Shown here: positions 24,285 through 32,677 of the stretch, one piece after another | Layout of the letters: each line of letters begins with the position of its first letter | How positions within the stretch are numbered: position 1 is the stretch's first letter | Program-made: the position numbers and the translations under genes | The notes under the pieces: model-generated | Told to the model about the DNA's origin: nothing | What the model saw: the letters and a program-made list of their open reading frames with translations, nothing else | The model's database searches: none | Assembly (NCBI GenBank): GCA_003168255.1 | Contig: PMSU01000117.1 | Location: 22,922 to 86,921, forward strand | From: Actinomycetota bacterium | GTDB lineage: Bacteria > Actinomycetota > Actinomycetes > Streptosporangiales > Streptosporangiaceae | Reading direction: 5' to 3' | DNA: 64,000 nt

Positions 24285-24575
24285 ATGCTGCTGGCCGAGG
24301 TAAAGCACCAGTTCCCGCTGGGACAGGCATTCCCAGATGTACAAGAGGACACGCCTGGCGGCGTGCAGCCCTTCGGGCTGAAATACGCCGTCACGCCTGC
24401 CGCCACGGTGCAGGTCGATCTGGCCACGCTCGCCTACGACGCGGACAGGCAGATCTCAGTCGTATCCGATGGCGGGATCATGGTTCCCGCCATGAAGCAC
24501 ACCAGCACGCACACCTCGACACAAACCGGAGACAGCAGGGGCGGGGACAGCGACACCGACTCGACCGGATCGTAA
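24285..24575 (+). CDS. tgmA: Graspetide precursor peptide, set 2
   Basis: This 96-residue precursor has a leader with FPLG (10-13), PFGLKY (29-34) and DRQISVV (54-60), and a core from about KHTST (71). The core is Thr-rich (HTSTHTSTQT), has a short loop GDSRGG and then an Asp ladder DSDTDS before TGS. The same order is seen in the product of 12465-12776: PAMKHTST, a variable loop, and (N/G)DSDTDSTG. ATG at 24285 has GGAGG seven bases upstream; an ATG six codons earlier is less well placed. The ligase gene starts five bases after the stop. Thr-to-Asp esters are predicted, followed by aspartimide formation. Confidence 0.92.
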   Translation: MLLAEVKHQFPLGQAFPDVQEDTPGGVQPFGLKYAVTPAATVQVDLATLAYDADRQISVVSDGGIMVPAMKHTSTHTSTQTGDSRGGDSDTDSTGS

Positions 24576-24580
24576 CCCCG

Positions 24581-25537
24581 ATGACGGTCGTGGTCTTCTC
24601 CCACTGGTTCGACCCGACCGCCGATCACGTAGTCGCTGAACTGAACCGGCGCGAGATACCGGTTTTCCGCTGTGACGGCGCTGACTTCCCGCAGCGGCTG
24701 ACCATGACTGCGACCCTCGACGGAACCTGGACCGGCACCTTGCGCAATGCGACACGGACGGTTGAGTTGCGCGAGGTGTCGGGCATTCTCTACCGGCGGC
24801 CAACCGATTTCGAGTTCCCGGAGGGCATGCCGGACCAGGTGCGCCGCTGGTCCGCGCAGGAAGCGAGGATCGGCTTCGGCGGCCTGCTGGCAAGCCTGGA
24901 TTCCTGGCTCAACCATCCCCACCACATCGCCTTTGCCGAGTACAAACCCGTGCAGCTCCAAGCGGCAGCCCGCGCCGGGCTGGACGTCCCCCGCACGCTC
25001 ATCGCGAACTCACCGGACGCGGCGCGGTCCTTCTGCGAAGACGTGGGGCAGGTCATCTACAAGCCTTTCGGCGCGGGCGGGATCACCGACAACGGGGAAG
25101 CGAAGCTCATCTACGCCACCCGGATTCCCCCCGGGGACTTCGGCCACCCCGGCGTCGCCCTGACCGCTTGCCTGTTCCAGGAATGGGTCGAACACGACTA
25201 CGCGGTCCGCGCAGCAGCGATCGACGGCCGGATATTCGCCAGCGCGATACACGCCGGCTCGCCCGCCGCGCACACCGACTGGCGATCAGATTACGACTCC
25301 CTGCATTACGAGCCCGCCGAGATCCCGCCGGATGTCGCACGCGGCGTACGGTCCCTCATGGCGAGCCTGCGCCTGCGCTTCGGCGTGCTGGACTTCCTCG
25401 TCCGCCCAGACGGCTCCTACGTGTACCTAGAGATCAACCCGAACGGCCAGTGGGCGTGGATCGACGATCTCGCGAAGACGACCGCCTCGGCCATCGCCGA
25501 CGCCCTGATGAAGGGACCACCCGATGACCTCGGCTGA
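24581..25537 (+). CDS. tgmB: ATP-grasp graspetide ligase, set 2
   Basis: This 318-residue ATP-grasp ligase has the same landmarks as its paralogue at 11500-12468: SHWFDPTADHVVAELNRR at the start, YRRPTDF (71-77), NHPHHIAFAEYKPVQL, VIYKPFGAGG (158-167), FQEWVEHDYAVR (199-210) and DFLVRPDGSYVYLEINPNGQ near the end, with EINPNGQW at 284-291 carrying the Mg ligands. It should esterify the set 2 precursor using ATP. Many residues differ from set 1 between the motifs, so the two are old paralogues or were acquired separately. It overlaps the methyltransferase gene by 14 bases. Confidence 0.95.
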   Translation: MTVVVFSHWFDPTADHVVAELNRREIPVFRCDGADFPQRLTMTATLDGTWTGTLRNATRTVELREVSGILYRRPTDFEFPEGMPDQVRRWSAQEARIGFGGLLASLDSWLNHPHHIAFAEYKPVQLQAAARAGLDVPRTLIANSPDAARSFCEDVGQVIYKPFGAGGITDNGEAKLIYATRIPPGDFGHPGVALTACLFQEWVEHDYAVRAAAIDGRIFASAIHAGSPAAHTDWRSDYDSLHYEPAEIPPDVARGVRSLMASLRLRFGVLDFLVRPDGSYVYLEINPNGQWAWIDDLAKTTASAIADALMKGPPDDLG

Positions 25538-26729
25538 CATGACCGATGACGCGACCGCCCGCAGATTCCGCGATTCCCTCATCCGGCAGATGACCGACGA
25601 CCGGTACCTCTCCCCGAAGTGGCGGCCAGCATTCGAGCGGGTACCCCGGCACTGGTTCATGCCACGCCTTTTCCTGTTCACCGGGGGCGACCGCTACACC
25701 CCTCTCGGCAGCCGCGCCGACCGTGATAAATGGCTGAGCCACGTCTACGACAGCGACATGTGCGTCACCCAGCTCAACGGCGATGACACGGCCTGGGACA
25801 CCGCCATCGCGCAGGGCTCCGTGCGCGGGCTGCCAACCTGCTCCAGCACCGAACCCGGCCTGATGGCCTGGATGCTCGATGACCTCGGCGTAACGGCCGG
25901 GCACCGGGTGCTGGAAATCGGAACCGGAACCGGGTACAACGCGGCGATACTGTGCGAACACCTCGGCGCAGCCAGCATCACCTCCATCGACGTCGACGCC
26001 GCGCTCGTCGCAGAAGCCCGTACGCGGCTGGCCGGGCTCGGTCACTGCCCGCTGCTAGTCGCGGGGGACGGTCGTGACGGCTACCCCGGCAACGCGCCCT
26101 ATGACCGCATCATCGCGACCTGCTCCCTGCCCCGTGTCCCTGCTGCCTGGATCGAGCAGCTCAGACCCGGTGGACAGATGATCATGAACGTGTCTGGGCT
26201 CCTGGGCGGGGCGATGCTGCTGCTGCGCAAAAACGATTCCGGCGATGGCGCGCAAGGCCGGTTCACGAAGCGCTGGGCTGGGTTCCTGCCCGCACGCGGA
26301 GCACCCGGAGTCGCCGACATCACGCCAAGGGACACTGAAGATGGCCGCTACGACACGGGTATGACCACCCTGGCACCGGACGTGCTGAACACGCCGGCGT
26401 TCGCCTTCCTCGCCTGGCTGGCCACCCAGGACGCACGCCTGTACTGGGCCGACCTAGACGACGGGCGACGGCTCACCTGCCTGATCGGCCTGGACGGCTC
26501 TTGGTGCGAGATCTACCCCGATGACGGCGGAAAGCGGCAGGTCGACCAGGGCGGCCCGCGCCGACTGTGGCACCTCACCGAACAGGCACACACATTCTGG
26601 GCCGAGCATCAGCACCCCGACTGGTCACACTTCGGGGTGAGCATGCAGGGCGACGATCAGCGGGTATGGCTAGAGCACCCAGCACAGCCCACACCGTGGC
26701 AGCTTCCGCGAGAGGGACAGACCCGATAG
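25524..26729 (+). CDS. Graspetide-associated PIMT-like O-methyltransferase, set 2
   Basis: This 401-residue protein has VLEIGTGTGYNAA at about 129-141, the preceding substrate loop LPTCSSTEPGLMAWML (103-118), ITSIDVDAALVAEARTRL, and NAPYDRIIATCSLPRVPAAW. The loop differs from the set 1 enzyme (CSSTEP in place of SSSSQP), so peptide recognition may differ. The C-terminal 150 residues (ending with HPDWSHFGVSMQGDDQRVWLEHP) correspond to those of set 1 and are absent from housekeeping PIMT. Expected role: methylation of a core Asp to give an aspartimide. ATG at 25524 lies inside the ligase end, typical of coupling. Confidence 0.92.
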   Translation: MTSADMTDDATARRFRDSLIRQMTDDRYLSPKWRPAFERVPRHWFMPRLFLFTGGDRYTPLGSRADRDKWLSHVYDSDMCVTQLNGDDTAWDTAIAQGSVRGLPTCSSTEPGLMAWMLDDLGVTAGHRVLEIGTGTGYNAAILCEHLGAASITSIDVDAALVAEARTRLAGLGHCPLLVAGDGRDGYPGNAPYDRIIATCSLPRVPAAWIEQLRPGGQMIMNVSGLLGGAMLLLRKNDSGDGAQGRFTKRWAGFLPARGAPGVADITPRDTEDGRYDTGMTTLAPDVLNTPAFAFLAWLATQDARLYWADLDDGRRLTCLIGLDGSWCEIYPDDGGKRQVDQGGPRRLWHLTEQAHTFWAEHQHPDWSHFGVSMQGDDQRVWLEHPAQPTPWQLPREGQTR

Positions 26730-26732
26730 CCG

Positions 26733-26869
26733 CGCAGGGCAAAGTAGCAGCCTCCGCACTCTGTCATAGCGCGTCGCAGCAGGCCATAGACCTGACAGAA
26801 CAGATCGAAGACTTCAGCCAGGACACCATCGGCCGGGAACTACGCGAACTCCCCCTCGGGCCGAGCTGA
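26733..26869 (+). pseudogene. Remnant of the HTH-TPR regulator C-terminus
   Basis: In the plus-strand frame ending at 26869, the peptide SQQAIDLTEQIEDFSQDTI aligns with SPQARDLGTQIEEFGRDTI at the end of the regulator encoded at 19833-21518. Only about 35-45 codons match and there is no upstream domain, so this is a truncated copy. It starts within a few bases of the methyltransferase stop. It suggests that a related regulator gene once adjoined set 2, and that a deletion fused the ends. Confidence 0.7.
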
Positions 26870-27088
26870 ACTACCCGGGCTTTGAACTGGCTCGATGTCA
26901 CGCGAAGGCTGGCGCAACAACCTGGCCAGCGCATCACGCTGCCTCTCACTCAGCGGACCAAGACCGTCCACCACTCGCGCGATCCACTCGCGGTCATCAT
27001 CACAGGACTGCCGCACAGGACGATCAGGGCTATCCGCCAGCGGCTCCTGATCAGGGCTAGGTGCTGACCAGCGGCTCGTCTTGGACAC
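26840..27088 (-). CDS. Small LT-x-x-QRD protein, copy C
   Basis: This 82-residue protein starts at GTG and contains DDREWIARVVDGLGPLSE, then RQRDALARLLRQPSRD. It matches the small proteins at 5869-6102 and 15785-16054, here with Ser for Thr and with a longer tail. A purine-rich GGGGGGAAAGGGG stands upstream. It is the last gene before the right border; a directionality factor or a maintenance role is possible, but this is a guess from position. Its 3' end overlaps the regulator remnant on the other strand. Confidence 0.7.
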   Translation of the reverse strand: MSKTSRWSAPSPDQEPLADSPDRPVRQSCDDDREWIARVVDGLGPLSERQRDALARLLRQPSRDIEPVQSPGSSARPEGEFA

Positions 27089-27168
27089 GCCAGACGCCCC
27101 TTTCCCCCCTTGACGGGCATAGGGTGGGTTGCCGGGGCCGCATCGACGGTTAAATCGGGCATATGGAC

Positions 27169-27200
27169 GTTACAATCTGGTAACGGGCTTGCCCGCGCCG
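27169..27200. other. Right attachment junction of the integrated element
   Basis: Element sequence with an inverted repeat GTTAC-AATCTG-GTAAC (27169-27184) runs into ACGGG and CTT (27188-27190), after which host coding sequence for Walker A (GPNGAGK on the minus strand) begins. The shared CTT matches that at 4184-4186. The inverted repeat next to the core is the kind of arm bound by the integrase's zinc domain; that assignment is inference. Confidence 0.85.
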
Positions 27201-27358
27201 TTCGGACCCAGCAAGCCAAAGAACTCACCGCTGCTCACCGACAGGTTGATGCCGCGCACGGCCGCCACGTCGCCGCGCGACGACTTATAGGTCTTGCGCA
27301 GATCCTCGGTGCGGATAGCCGGCCGCTCCGACGGCGGCTGGCGCGGGGGCTCAGTCAC
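27188..27358 (-). pseudogene. ABC transporter ATPase, N-terminal part (interrupted by element)
   Basis: From a GTG at 27358 the frame reads RTEDLRKTYKSSRGDVAAVRG, then LSVSSGEFFGLLGPNGAGK, and is cut after the Walker A lysine. Beyond the junction five foreign residues (PVTRL) precede a stop. The rest of the gene is at 3365-4186. Before insertion this was a DrrA-like ATPase of about 330 residues coupled to the permease at 2445-3368. The native promoter should still be upstream of 27358 and now drives only a short fragment. Confidence 0.95.
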
Positions 27359-27506
27359 GCGTTCCTCTCATGCGAAATCTCCGAACAGCTTGATCGGGTT
27401 CGGCTCGTTTCGCGCACAGGTTGCTCAACAAGAAGCAGTCTAGGCCGCTGCGCCCGCCCCGTTCAGCGCGCAATCTCTACCGGGCCCGCCGCCGCGCCGT
27501 CACAAT

Positions 27507-27530
27507 GTATCGGGGAGACTTGTCCGATAC
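27507..27530. promoter_or_regulatory. Inverted repeat between divergent ABC fragment and pptH
   Basis: Seven-base arms GTATCGG and CCGATAC are separated by ten bases (27507-27513, 27524-27530). The site lies in the 280-base divergent gap between the ABC ATPase start (27358) and pptH (27639). Size and symmetry suit a TetR- or similar dimeric repressor site. Otherwise this gap holds nothing I can name. Confidence 0.45.
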
Positions 27531-27638
27531 GAAACTGTTGTCCCACCCGCCACACCCGTCCGAGACCCCCAGGAGCTGCCGTGGCTGTGAAGCTGCCCCG
27601 AGACAGCGAGCCGTTCCGCGGCGCGGCGGGCGCCGGCG

Positions 27639-28495
<857 letters not shown>

Positions 28496-28499
<4 letters not shown>

Positions 28500-29134
28500 T
28501 CGAGCGGCTTCTGCCGGCCTCCGCCGTGGGGTTCGAGCTGTTCGCGGACGAGCCCGTCGAGCTGTTCCCCGAGGAAGAGGCGGCCATCGCCCGCGCCGTG
28601 GACAAGCGGCGGCGCGAGTTCACCTCCGTCAGGGCGTGCGCGCGCAAGGCGCTGGCGGCGCTCGGCCGGCCGCCGGCTCCGCTGGTTCCCGGTGAGCGCG
28701 GCGCGCCCCGATGGCCGGACGGAATCGTCGGCAGCATGACCCACTGCGACGGCTACCGGGCGTGCGTGCTGGCCCGAGCCGCAGATTTCGCGTCGATCGG
28801 CATCGACGCGGAGCCCAACCTCCCGCTGCCCGAAGGCGTGCAGGAGATGGTCTGTCTCGCGGCCGAGCGGGCCCACCTCACCGCGCTGGCGGACACCTCC
28901 CCCGGCACCTGCTGGGACCGGCTGCTCTTCTCCGCCAAGGAGTCCGTCTACAAGGCGTGGTTTCCGCTCACCCGCAGCTGGCTCGGCTTCGAGGACGCCA
29001 GCATCGAGTTCTCCCCCGACGGCGGGTTCACCGCGCGCATCCTGATCCCGGCGCCGATACCCGGCTTCTCCGGCCGCTGGCTCTGCGACGGCGAGCACGT
29101 GCTCACCGTCATCGCGCACCGCGGCTCGCCCTGA
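28496..29134 (+). CDS. pptT: 4'-phosphopantetheinyl transferase
   Basis: This 212-residue enzyme transfers phosphopantetheine from CoA to Ser of carrier proteins of polyketide, fatty-acid and peptide synthases. It shows the family motifs: the P-loop-like RREFTSVRACARKAL, GSMTHCDGYRACVLA, the metal motif SIGIDAEPN and FSAKESVYKAW. It belongs to the EntD/PptT group. The GTG start overlaps pptH. It is convergent with aroE, 28 bases apart. Confidence 0.95.
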
Positions 29135-29162
29135 GACCTGGCCGGGCCGGGCCGCGTTCGCG

Positions 29163-30059
29163 CTACACCGTCCGGCTGGCAAGCTCGGCGAGCCCAGCCT
29201 CGCGCATCGGCTGCACCGGCGCTTGCCGCCCGGTCATCAGCTCGACCTGCCGCGCCGCCTGGTGCAGCAGGAACTCGAACCCGCCGATCGTGACGACCCC
29301 TGCCTGACGCGCCGCCACTGCCAGCTGAGTCGGCCATGGGTGATAGACCACATCCAGGACGGCTGCGGGCGGGTGAGCGAGCCCGCGGAGCCGTTCGGCA
29401 TAAGAATCGGCGGCACCTGCCGGGACGGTGGAAATAAGCAGGTCAAGCCCATTACCCATATCCCCTCCGAACGGGCACAACCCAACGCTCACCCCTAGCC
29501 GGGAGGCAGCTTCCAGCAGGCCTGCTGCCTTCGCCGGGTCACGGACGGCCACCCTCGCCTGGCGCAGGCCCAGCTCAGCCGCGGCGGCCAGCGCGGAGCA
29601 GGCGGTAGCGCCAGCGCCCAGGATCAGCGCGGACGCCGCGCCGGGCCCTGCGCCCGCGCTTGGACCTCGGCTCGCACCGGGACCCGCCAACCGCGGTCCC
29701 GCGGCAACCCCGGCCTCGGTCAGGGCGGTCACCAGCCCGGCCACGTCGGTGTTGTAGCCGTTCCTGGCGCCCCCGGTGAACACCACGGTGTTCGCGCCGC
29801 CCGTCGCGGTCGCCACCGGGTCGACGCGATCGAGCAGCGGCAGCACCGCCCGCTTGAGCGGCATGGTGAGCGAGAGCCCCGCCCATTCGGGGCCGCGGGA
29901 CGCCAGCAGTCCGGGCAGGCCGGCCTCGTCGCATTCGATGGCCTCGTAGGACCAGCCGTCAAGGCCGAGCTTCGCATATGCGGCGCGGTGCAGCGCCGGC
30001 GACAGCGAGTGCGCGATGGGCAATCCGAGCACTGCCGCCTTCCTGGCAGCCAGCGTCAT
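29163..30059 (-). CDS. aroE: Shikimate dehydrogenase
   Basis: This 298-residue NADP-dependent enzyme reduces 3-dehydroshikimate in aromatic amino acid synthesis. It has GLPIAHSLSPALHRAAY (shikimate binding), LTMPLKRAVLP with the catalytic Lys, GANTVV, GYNTD and the ILGAGATA dinucleotide loop. A Pro/Gly/Ala-rich insertion (about residues 115-140) precedes the nucleotide loop. Its ATG overlaps the mltG stop by four bases. Confidence 0.95.
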   Translation of the reverse strand: MTLAARKAAVLGLPIAHSLSPALHRAAYAKLGLDGWSYEAIECDEAGLPGLLASRGPEWAGLSLTMPLKRAVLPLLDRVDPVATATGGANTVVFTGGARNGYNTDVAGLVTALTEAGVAAGPRLAGPGASRGPSAGAGPGAASALILGAGATACSALAAAAELGLRQARVAVRDPAKAAGLLEAASRLGVSVGLCPFGGDMGNGLDLLISTVPAGAADSYAERLRGLAHPPAAVLDVVYHPWPTQLAVAARQAGVVTIGGFEFLLHQAARQVELMTGRQAPVQPMREAGLAELASRTV

Positions 30060-32146
30060 CCCTGGCCCAGGTTGTGCTCCAGCTCCGCCCTGAGCTGGTT
30101 GAACACCGTCTCGCTCGAGGTGAAATCGGTCTGCCTCGTCTTGGGATTCACCGTGACGAAGTACAGCCAGCTGCCGCTTGCCGGGTGCAGCGCGGCGCGG
30201 ATGGCCGCATCGCCGGGGCTGTCGATCGGGCCTGGCGGCAGTCCCTTGTTCGCGTAGGTGTTATACGGCGACCGGACCGTCAGCTGCTGGTCAGACGCGA
30301 GGATCCCGTAGGTGTGCAGGGCGAAGAGCACCGTGCTGTCCAGCTGGAGCGGCATGCCGGCGGCCAGCCTGTTGTAGATCACCCGGGCGATCTTCGGGAA
30401 GTCGGAGTCCTTGCCGCCCTCGGCCTGCGCCAGGCTGGCCACGACTATAACCTGGGCCGGCGTGAGATGCCCCTGGGTGGCCGCCTGCGGCAGGTTGACG
30501 CTGGCCGCCTCCTGGTCGAAGCTCTTGACCATCGCCTGGAGCACGCTGGTCGCGGTCATGTTCGGCTGGATCTCGTAGGTCGCGGGGAACAGGTATCCCT
30601 CGGGATTCCCGTTCGCGTACGAAGGCAGGCCGAGAGCGGCGGTATTGCGCAGCGCCTGCTGGTAATCGCCGAGCGGTATGCCCGAGTCCTTGGCGAGCAC
30701 GGCCTCGATCTGCGATTCGCGCCAGCCCTCCGGGATTGTGATCTTGATCTGAACTCGCGCTGAGGGCTTGAGCAGCAGGGCGAACGCCAGGGTGGCGCTC
30801 ATGTGCTTGTGCATCCGGTAGAAGCCGGGCTCGAGCTGCGTGGCGCTCTGGCTGTGCTCGGCGGCGACCACGAACGCGCGGGCACTGGCGACCACGCCCA
30901 GGGTGAACAGCCGCTGCCCCACCACGGTCGCGTTATCCCCCGGCCGGATCTGCACGATGATCTGGCCGGTGCCGTCACCTGAGTAGTCCGCAGGGAAGAA
31001 GTGAGAGGCAAGGACCCGATAGCCGTAGATGCCGCCCACAGTCAGCGGGACGACGACGACAAGAACGGCGACGAGCACGGCGATCAGGGCAGCCCAACGG
31101 CTGCGGCGACGTTTGGGCCGGGCGGGCTGATCCTCCCGGGCGGCACCGGAATCCCAGCCGTCGTGGTCATCGGCGAGGTCGCGGTCGCCCTTGCCCGCGC
31201 GCCGGGCACGGCTGCGGCGCCCGCGGCCTGCTCCGGCTTCCTGGTCCTCATCCAGTCCGGCAAGGAAGCCCCCGCCCTCGCCTTCCTGGTCGGGCCGGCC
31301 TGCGCGGGTGCCGAACCCGTCCCCTGGTCCGGCGTACCCGTTCCTGGATTCGCCGCGACGGCCCGCAGGCTCGGGGTACTGCCCCGCAGATTCGGGCTGT
31401 CGGGCCCGGGGGTCGGGGTACTGCCCCGGAGATTCGGGCTGTCGGGCCCTGGGGTCGGGGTACTGGCGGGGAACTTCAGCCCGCCGGCCGGGCGGTTCTG
31501 GGTACCGGTCTGCGGTCTGTGGGCGCCGGTCCCTGACCTCGGGACGCGAATCCCGGCTCTGCGCGGGCCGGTCGCTGGTACCGGCGTATGGGTTCCTTGC
31601 CTGCGGGTACCGGTCTGGAATCTCGGGCGAGGGCCTTGCGGGCTTCGGGTACGCGGCTGGGATCCCGGGGTCCGGGTTTCTGGTCTCCGGATTCTGGCCC
31701 CGGCCCAGGGCGTACGGGTCTGAAGTTCCCGGACGCCGATCCCCGGCTCCGGGGTACCGGTTTCCGCCGGCCGGACGCTGATCCCGGAGCCCGGGGTACC
31801 GGTCACCGGATGCGGGATAGCGGCCTGCCTGACCCTGATAGGGGGCTGGACCAGCGGGGTCGCTACCGCGCTGGGGCGACACCGGGCCAGACGCGGAAGC
31901 GCGCGGCGCTGGCGGGCCGACCGGCGCCTGCTGGGCAGCAGCGGGATAAGGGCTGGCAGGCGGCACTGGCGCGGCCGAATGCCTGCCGCGCCGCCCCTCA
32001 CCCCGTGAAAGGTCCTGCTCAGGCGGCCACGAGCGCTCCGAGGTACCGGCATCCTCCGGCAACTGGTACCCGTCAGCCTGCTCCCCAGGCGGCCAGGGAC
32101 TCTCGCCGGCGAACTCGTCCCCGCCCCGCCGTCTCCGGCCGGTCAC
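30056..32146 (-). CDS. mltG: Endolytic transglycosylase MltG
   Basis: This 696-residue membrane protein cleaves nascent peptidoglycan strands and so sets glycan length. The first 340 residues are cytoplasmic, disordered and repetitive (units such as YPDPRARQPES), with an Arg/Lys-rich stop before a single membrane helix (AALIAVLVAVLVVVVPLTVGG, about 350-372). The YceG-like domain follows; SLAQAEGGKDSDFPKIARVIYN holds the catalytic Glu, and GMPLQLDSTVLFAL is typical. Starts GTG, overlapping the ruvX stop. The long N-terminus is common in actinobacteria. Confidence 0.93.
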   Translation of the reverse strand: MTGRRRRGGDEFAGESPWPPGEQADGYQLPEDAGTSERSWPPEQDLSRGEGRRGRHSAAPVPPASPYPAAAQQAPVGPPAPRASASGPVSPQRGSDPAGPAPYQGQAGRYPASGDRYPGLRDQRPAGGNRYPGAGDRRPGTSDPYALGRGQNPETRNPDPGIPAAYPKPARPSPEIPDRYPQARNPYAGTSDRPAQSRDSRPEVRDRRPQTADRYPEPPGRRAEVPRQYPDPRARQPESPGQYPDPRARQPESAGQYPEPAGRRGESRNGYAGPGDGFGTRAGRPDQEGEGGGFLAGLDEDQEAGAGRGRRSRARRAGKGDRDLADDHDGWDSGAAREDQPARPKRRRSRWAALIAVLVAVLVVVVPLTVGGIYGYRVLASHFFPADYSGDGTGQIIVQIRPGDNATVVGQRLFTLGVVASARAFVVAAEHSQSATQLEPGFYRMHKHMSATLAFALLLKPSARVQIKITIPEGWRESQIEAVLAKDSGIPLGDYQQALRNTAALGLPSYANGNPEGYLFPATYEIQPNMTATSVLQAMVKSFDQEAASVNLPQAATQGHLTPAQVIVVASLAQAEGGKDSDFPKIARVIYNRLAAGMPLQLDSTVLFALHTYGILASDQQLTVRSPYNTYANKGLPPGPIDSPGDAAIRAALHPASGSWLYFVTVNPKTRQTDFTSSETVFNQLRAELEHNLGQG

Positions 32147-32673
32147 TCGCGTGCTCCGGCCGTCGGCCGGATGGGCTCGCCGGCCGGCCGGCCGGTGGAG
32201 CGCTCCGCGTCAAGCGCCGCCTGTAGCAGAACCGCGGCGGCCGCCTGATCCACCACGCCCCGCCTGGCCCTTGAGTCCCGGCCTCCGGTGCGCAGCGCGT
32301 CATGGGCAGTGACCGTGGTGAACCGTTCATCGAGGAGCCGAACGGGAACCGGCGCCAGCCTGCTGGCCAGCTCGCGGGCGAATCCCCGGGCGTCGGCCGC
32401 CGCCTTGCCTTCGGTCCCCGACAGCGTCCTGGGCAGGCCGACGATCACCTCGATCGCGCCATTGCTCCCGGCAAGCTCAGCCAGCCTGGCCAGGTCACCC
32501 TTGCCGCGCGTCACCGTGGTCAGCGGGCTCGCCAGCGAGCCGCCAGGATCGCAGCGGGCCACGCCGATCCGCGCCGATCCGACATCGATGGCAAGCCGGA
32601 CTCCCCGTCTCACCGATATCCGCACGACATCCGGCGAGAAGGTTTCATCCAGGGAGCCTTTTGGCAATGGCAC
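32143..32673 (-). CDS. ruvX: Holliday junction resolvase-like pre-16S rRNA nuclease
   Basis: This RuvX/YqgF protein of about 176 residues has the RNase-H-like fold: LAIDVGSARIGVARCD with the first catalytic Asp, EVIVGLPRTLSGTEG, and PVRLLDERFTTVTAHDALR, ending GVVDQAAAAVLLQAAL. It processes the 5' end of 16S rRNA in E. coli. The start is uncertain: GTG at 32673 is four bases after the alaS stop, a TTG at 32691 would overlap alaS, and later GTG codons (32625, 32613) are closer to the conserved domain. Confidence 0.92.
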   Translation of the reverse strand: MPLPKGSLDETFSPDVVRISVRRGVRLAIDVGSARIGVARCDPGGSLASPLTTVTRGKGDLARLAELAGSNGAIEVIVGLPRTLSGTEGKAAADARGFARELASRLAPVPVRLLDERFTTVTAHDALRTGGRDSRARRGVVDQAAAAVLLQAALDAERSTGRPAGEPIRPTAGARE

Positions 32674-32677
32674 GGTC

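Larger units (their letters stand above)
4187..27187. mobile_element. 23-kb integrative mobilizable element carrying two graspetide clusters
   Basis: The borders are fixed by the two halves of the interrupted ABC ATPase gene, which rejoin in frame. Inside are a serine integrase next to the left border, a MobC-like protein, an HUH relaxase and a Replic_Relax protein, but no FtsK/TraB translocase, no type IV secretion genes and no replication initiator I can recognise. It should therefore excise and integrate by itself but need a helper for transfer. Cargo: two precursor/ATP-grasp/methyltransferase sets, an MFS exporter, a diguanylate cyclase, a GNAT enzyme, WhiB, several regulators and many small unknown proteins. 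No excisionase (directionality factor) is obvious; one of the small proteins could serve. Confidence 0.9.

Noticed and set aside
4187..27187. Classification as a self-transmissible actinomycete ICE (AICE)
   Set aside because: No FtsK/TraB-like translocase and no Rep or prim-pol gene is visible; only relaxase, MobC and Replic_Relax are present.
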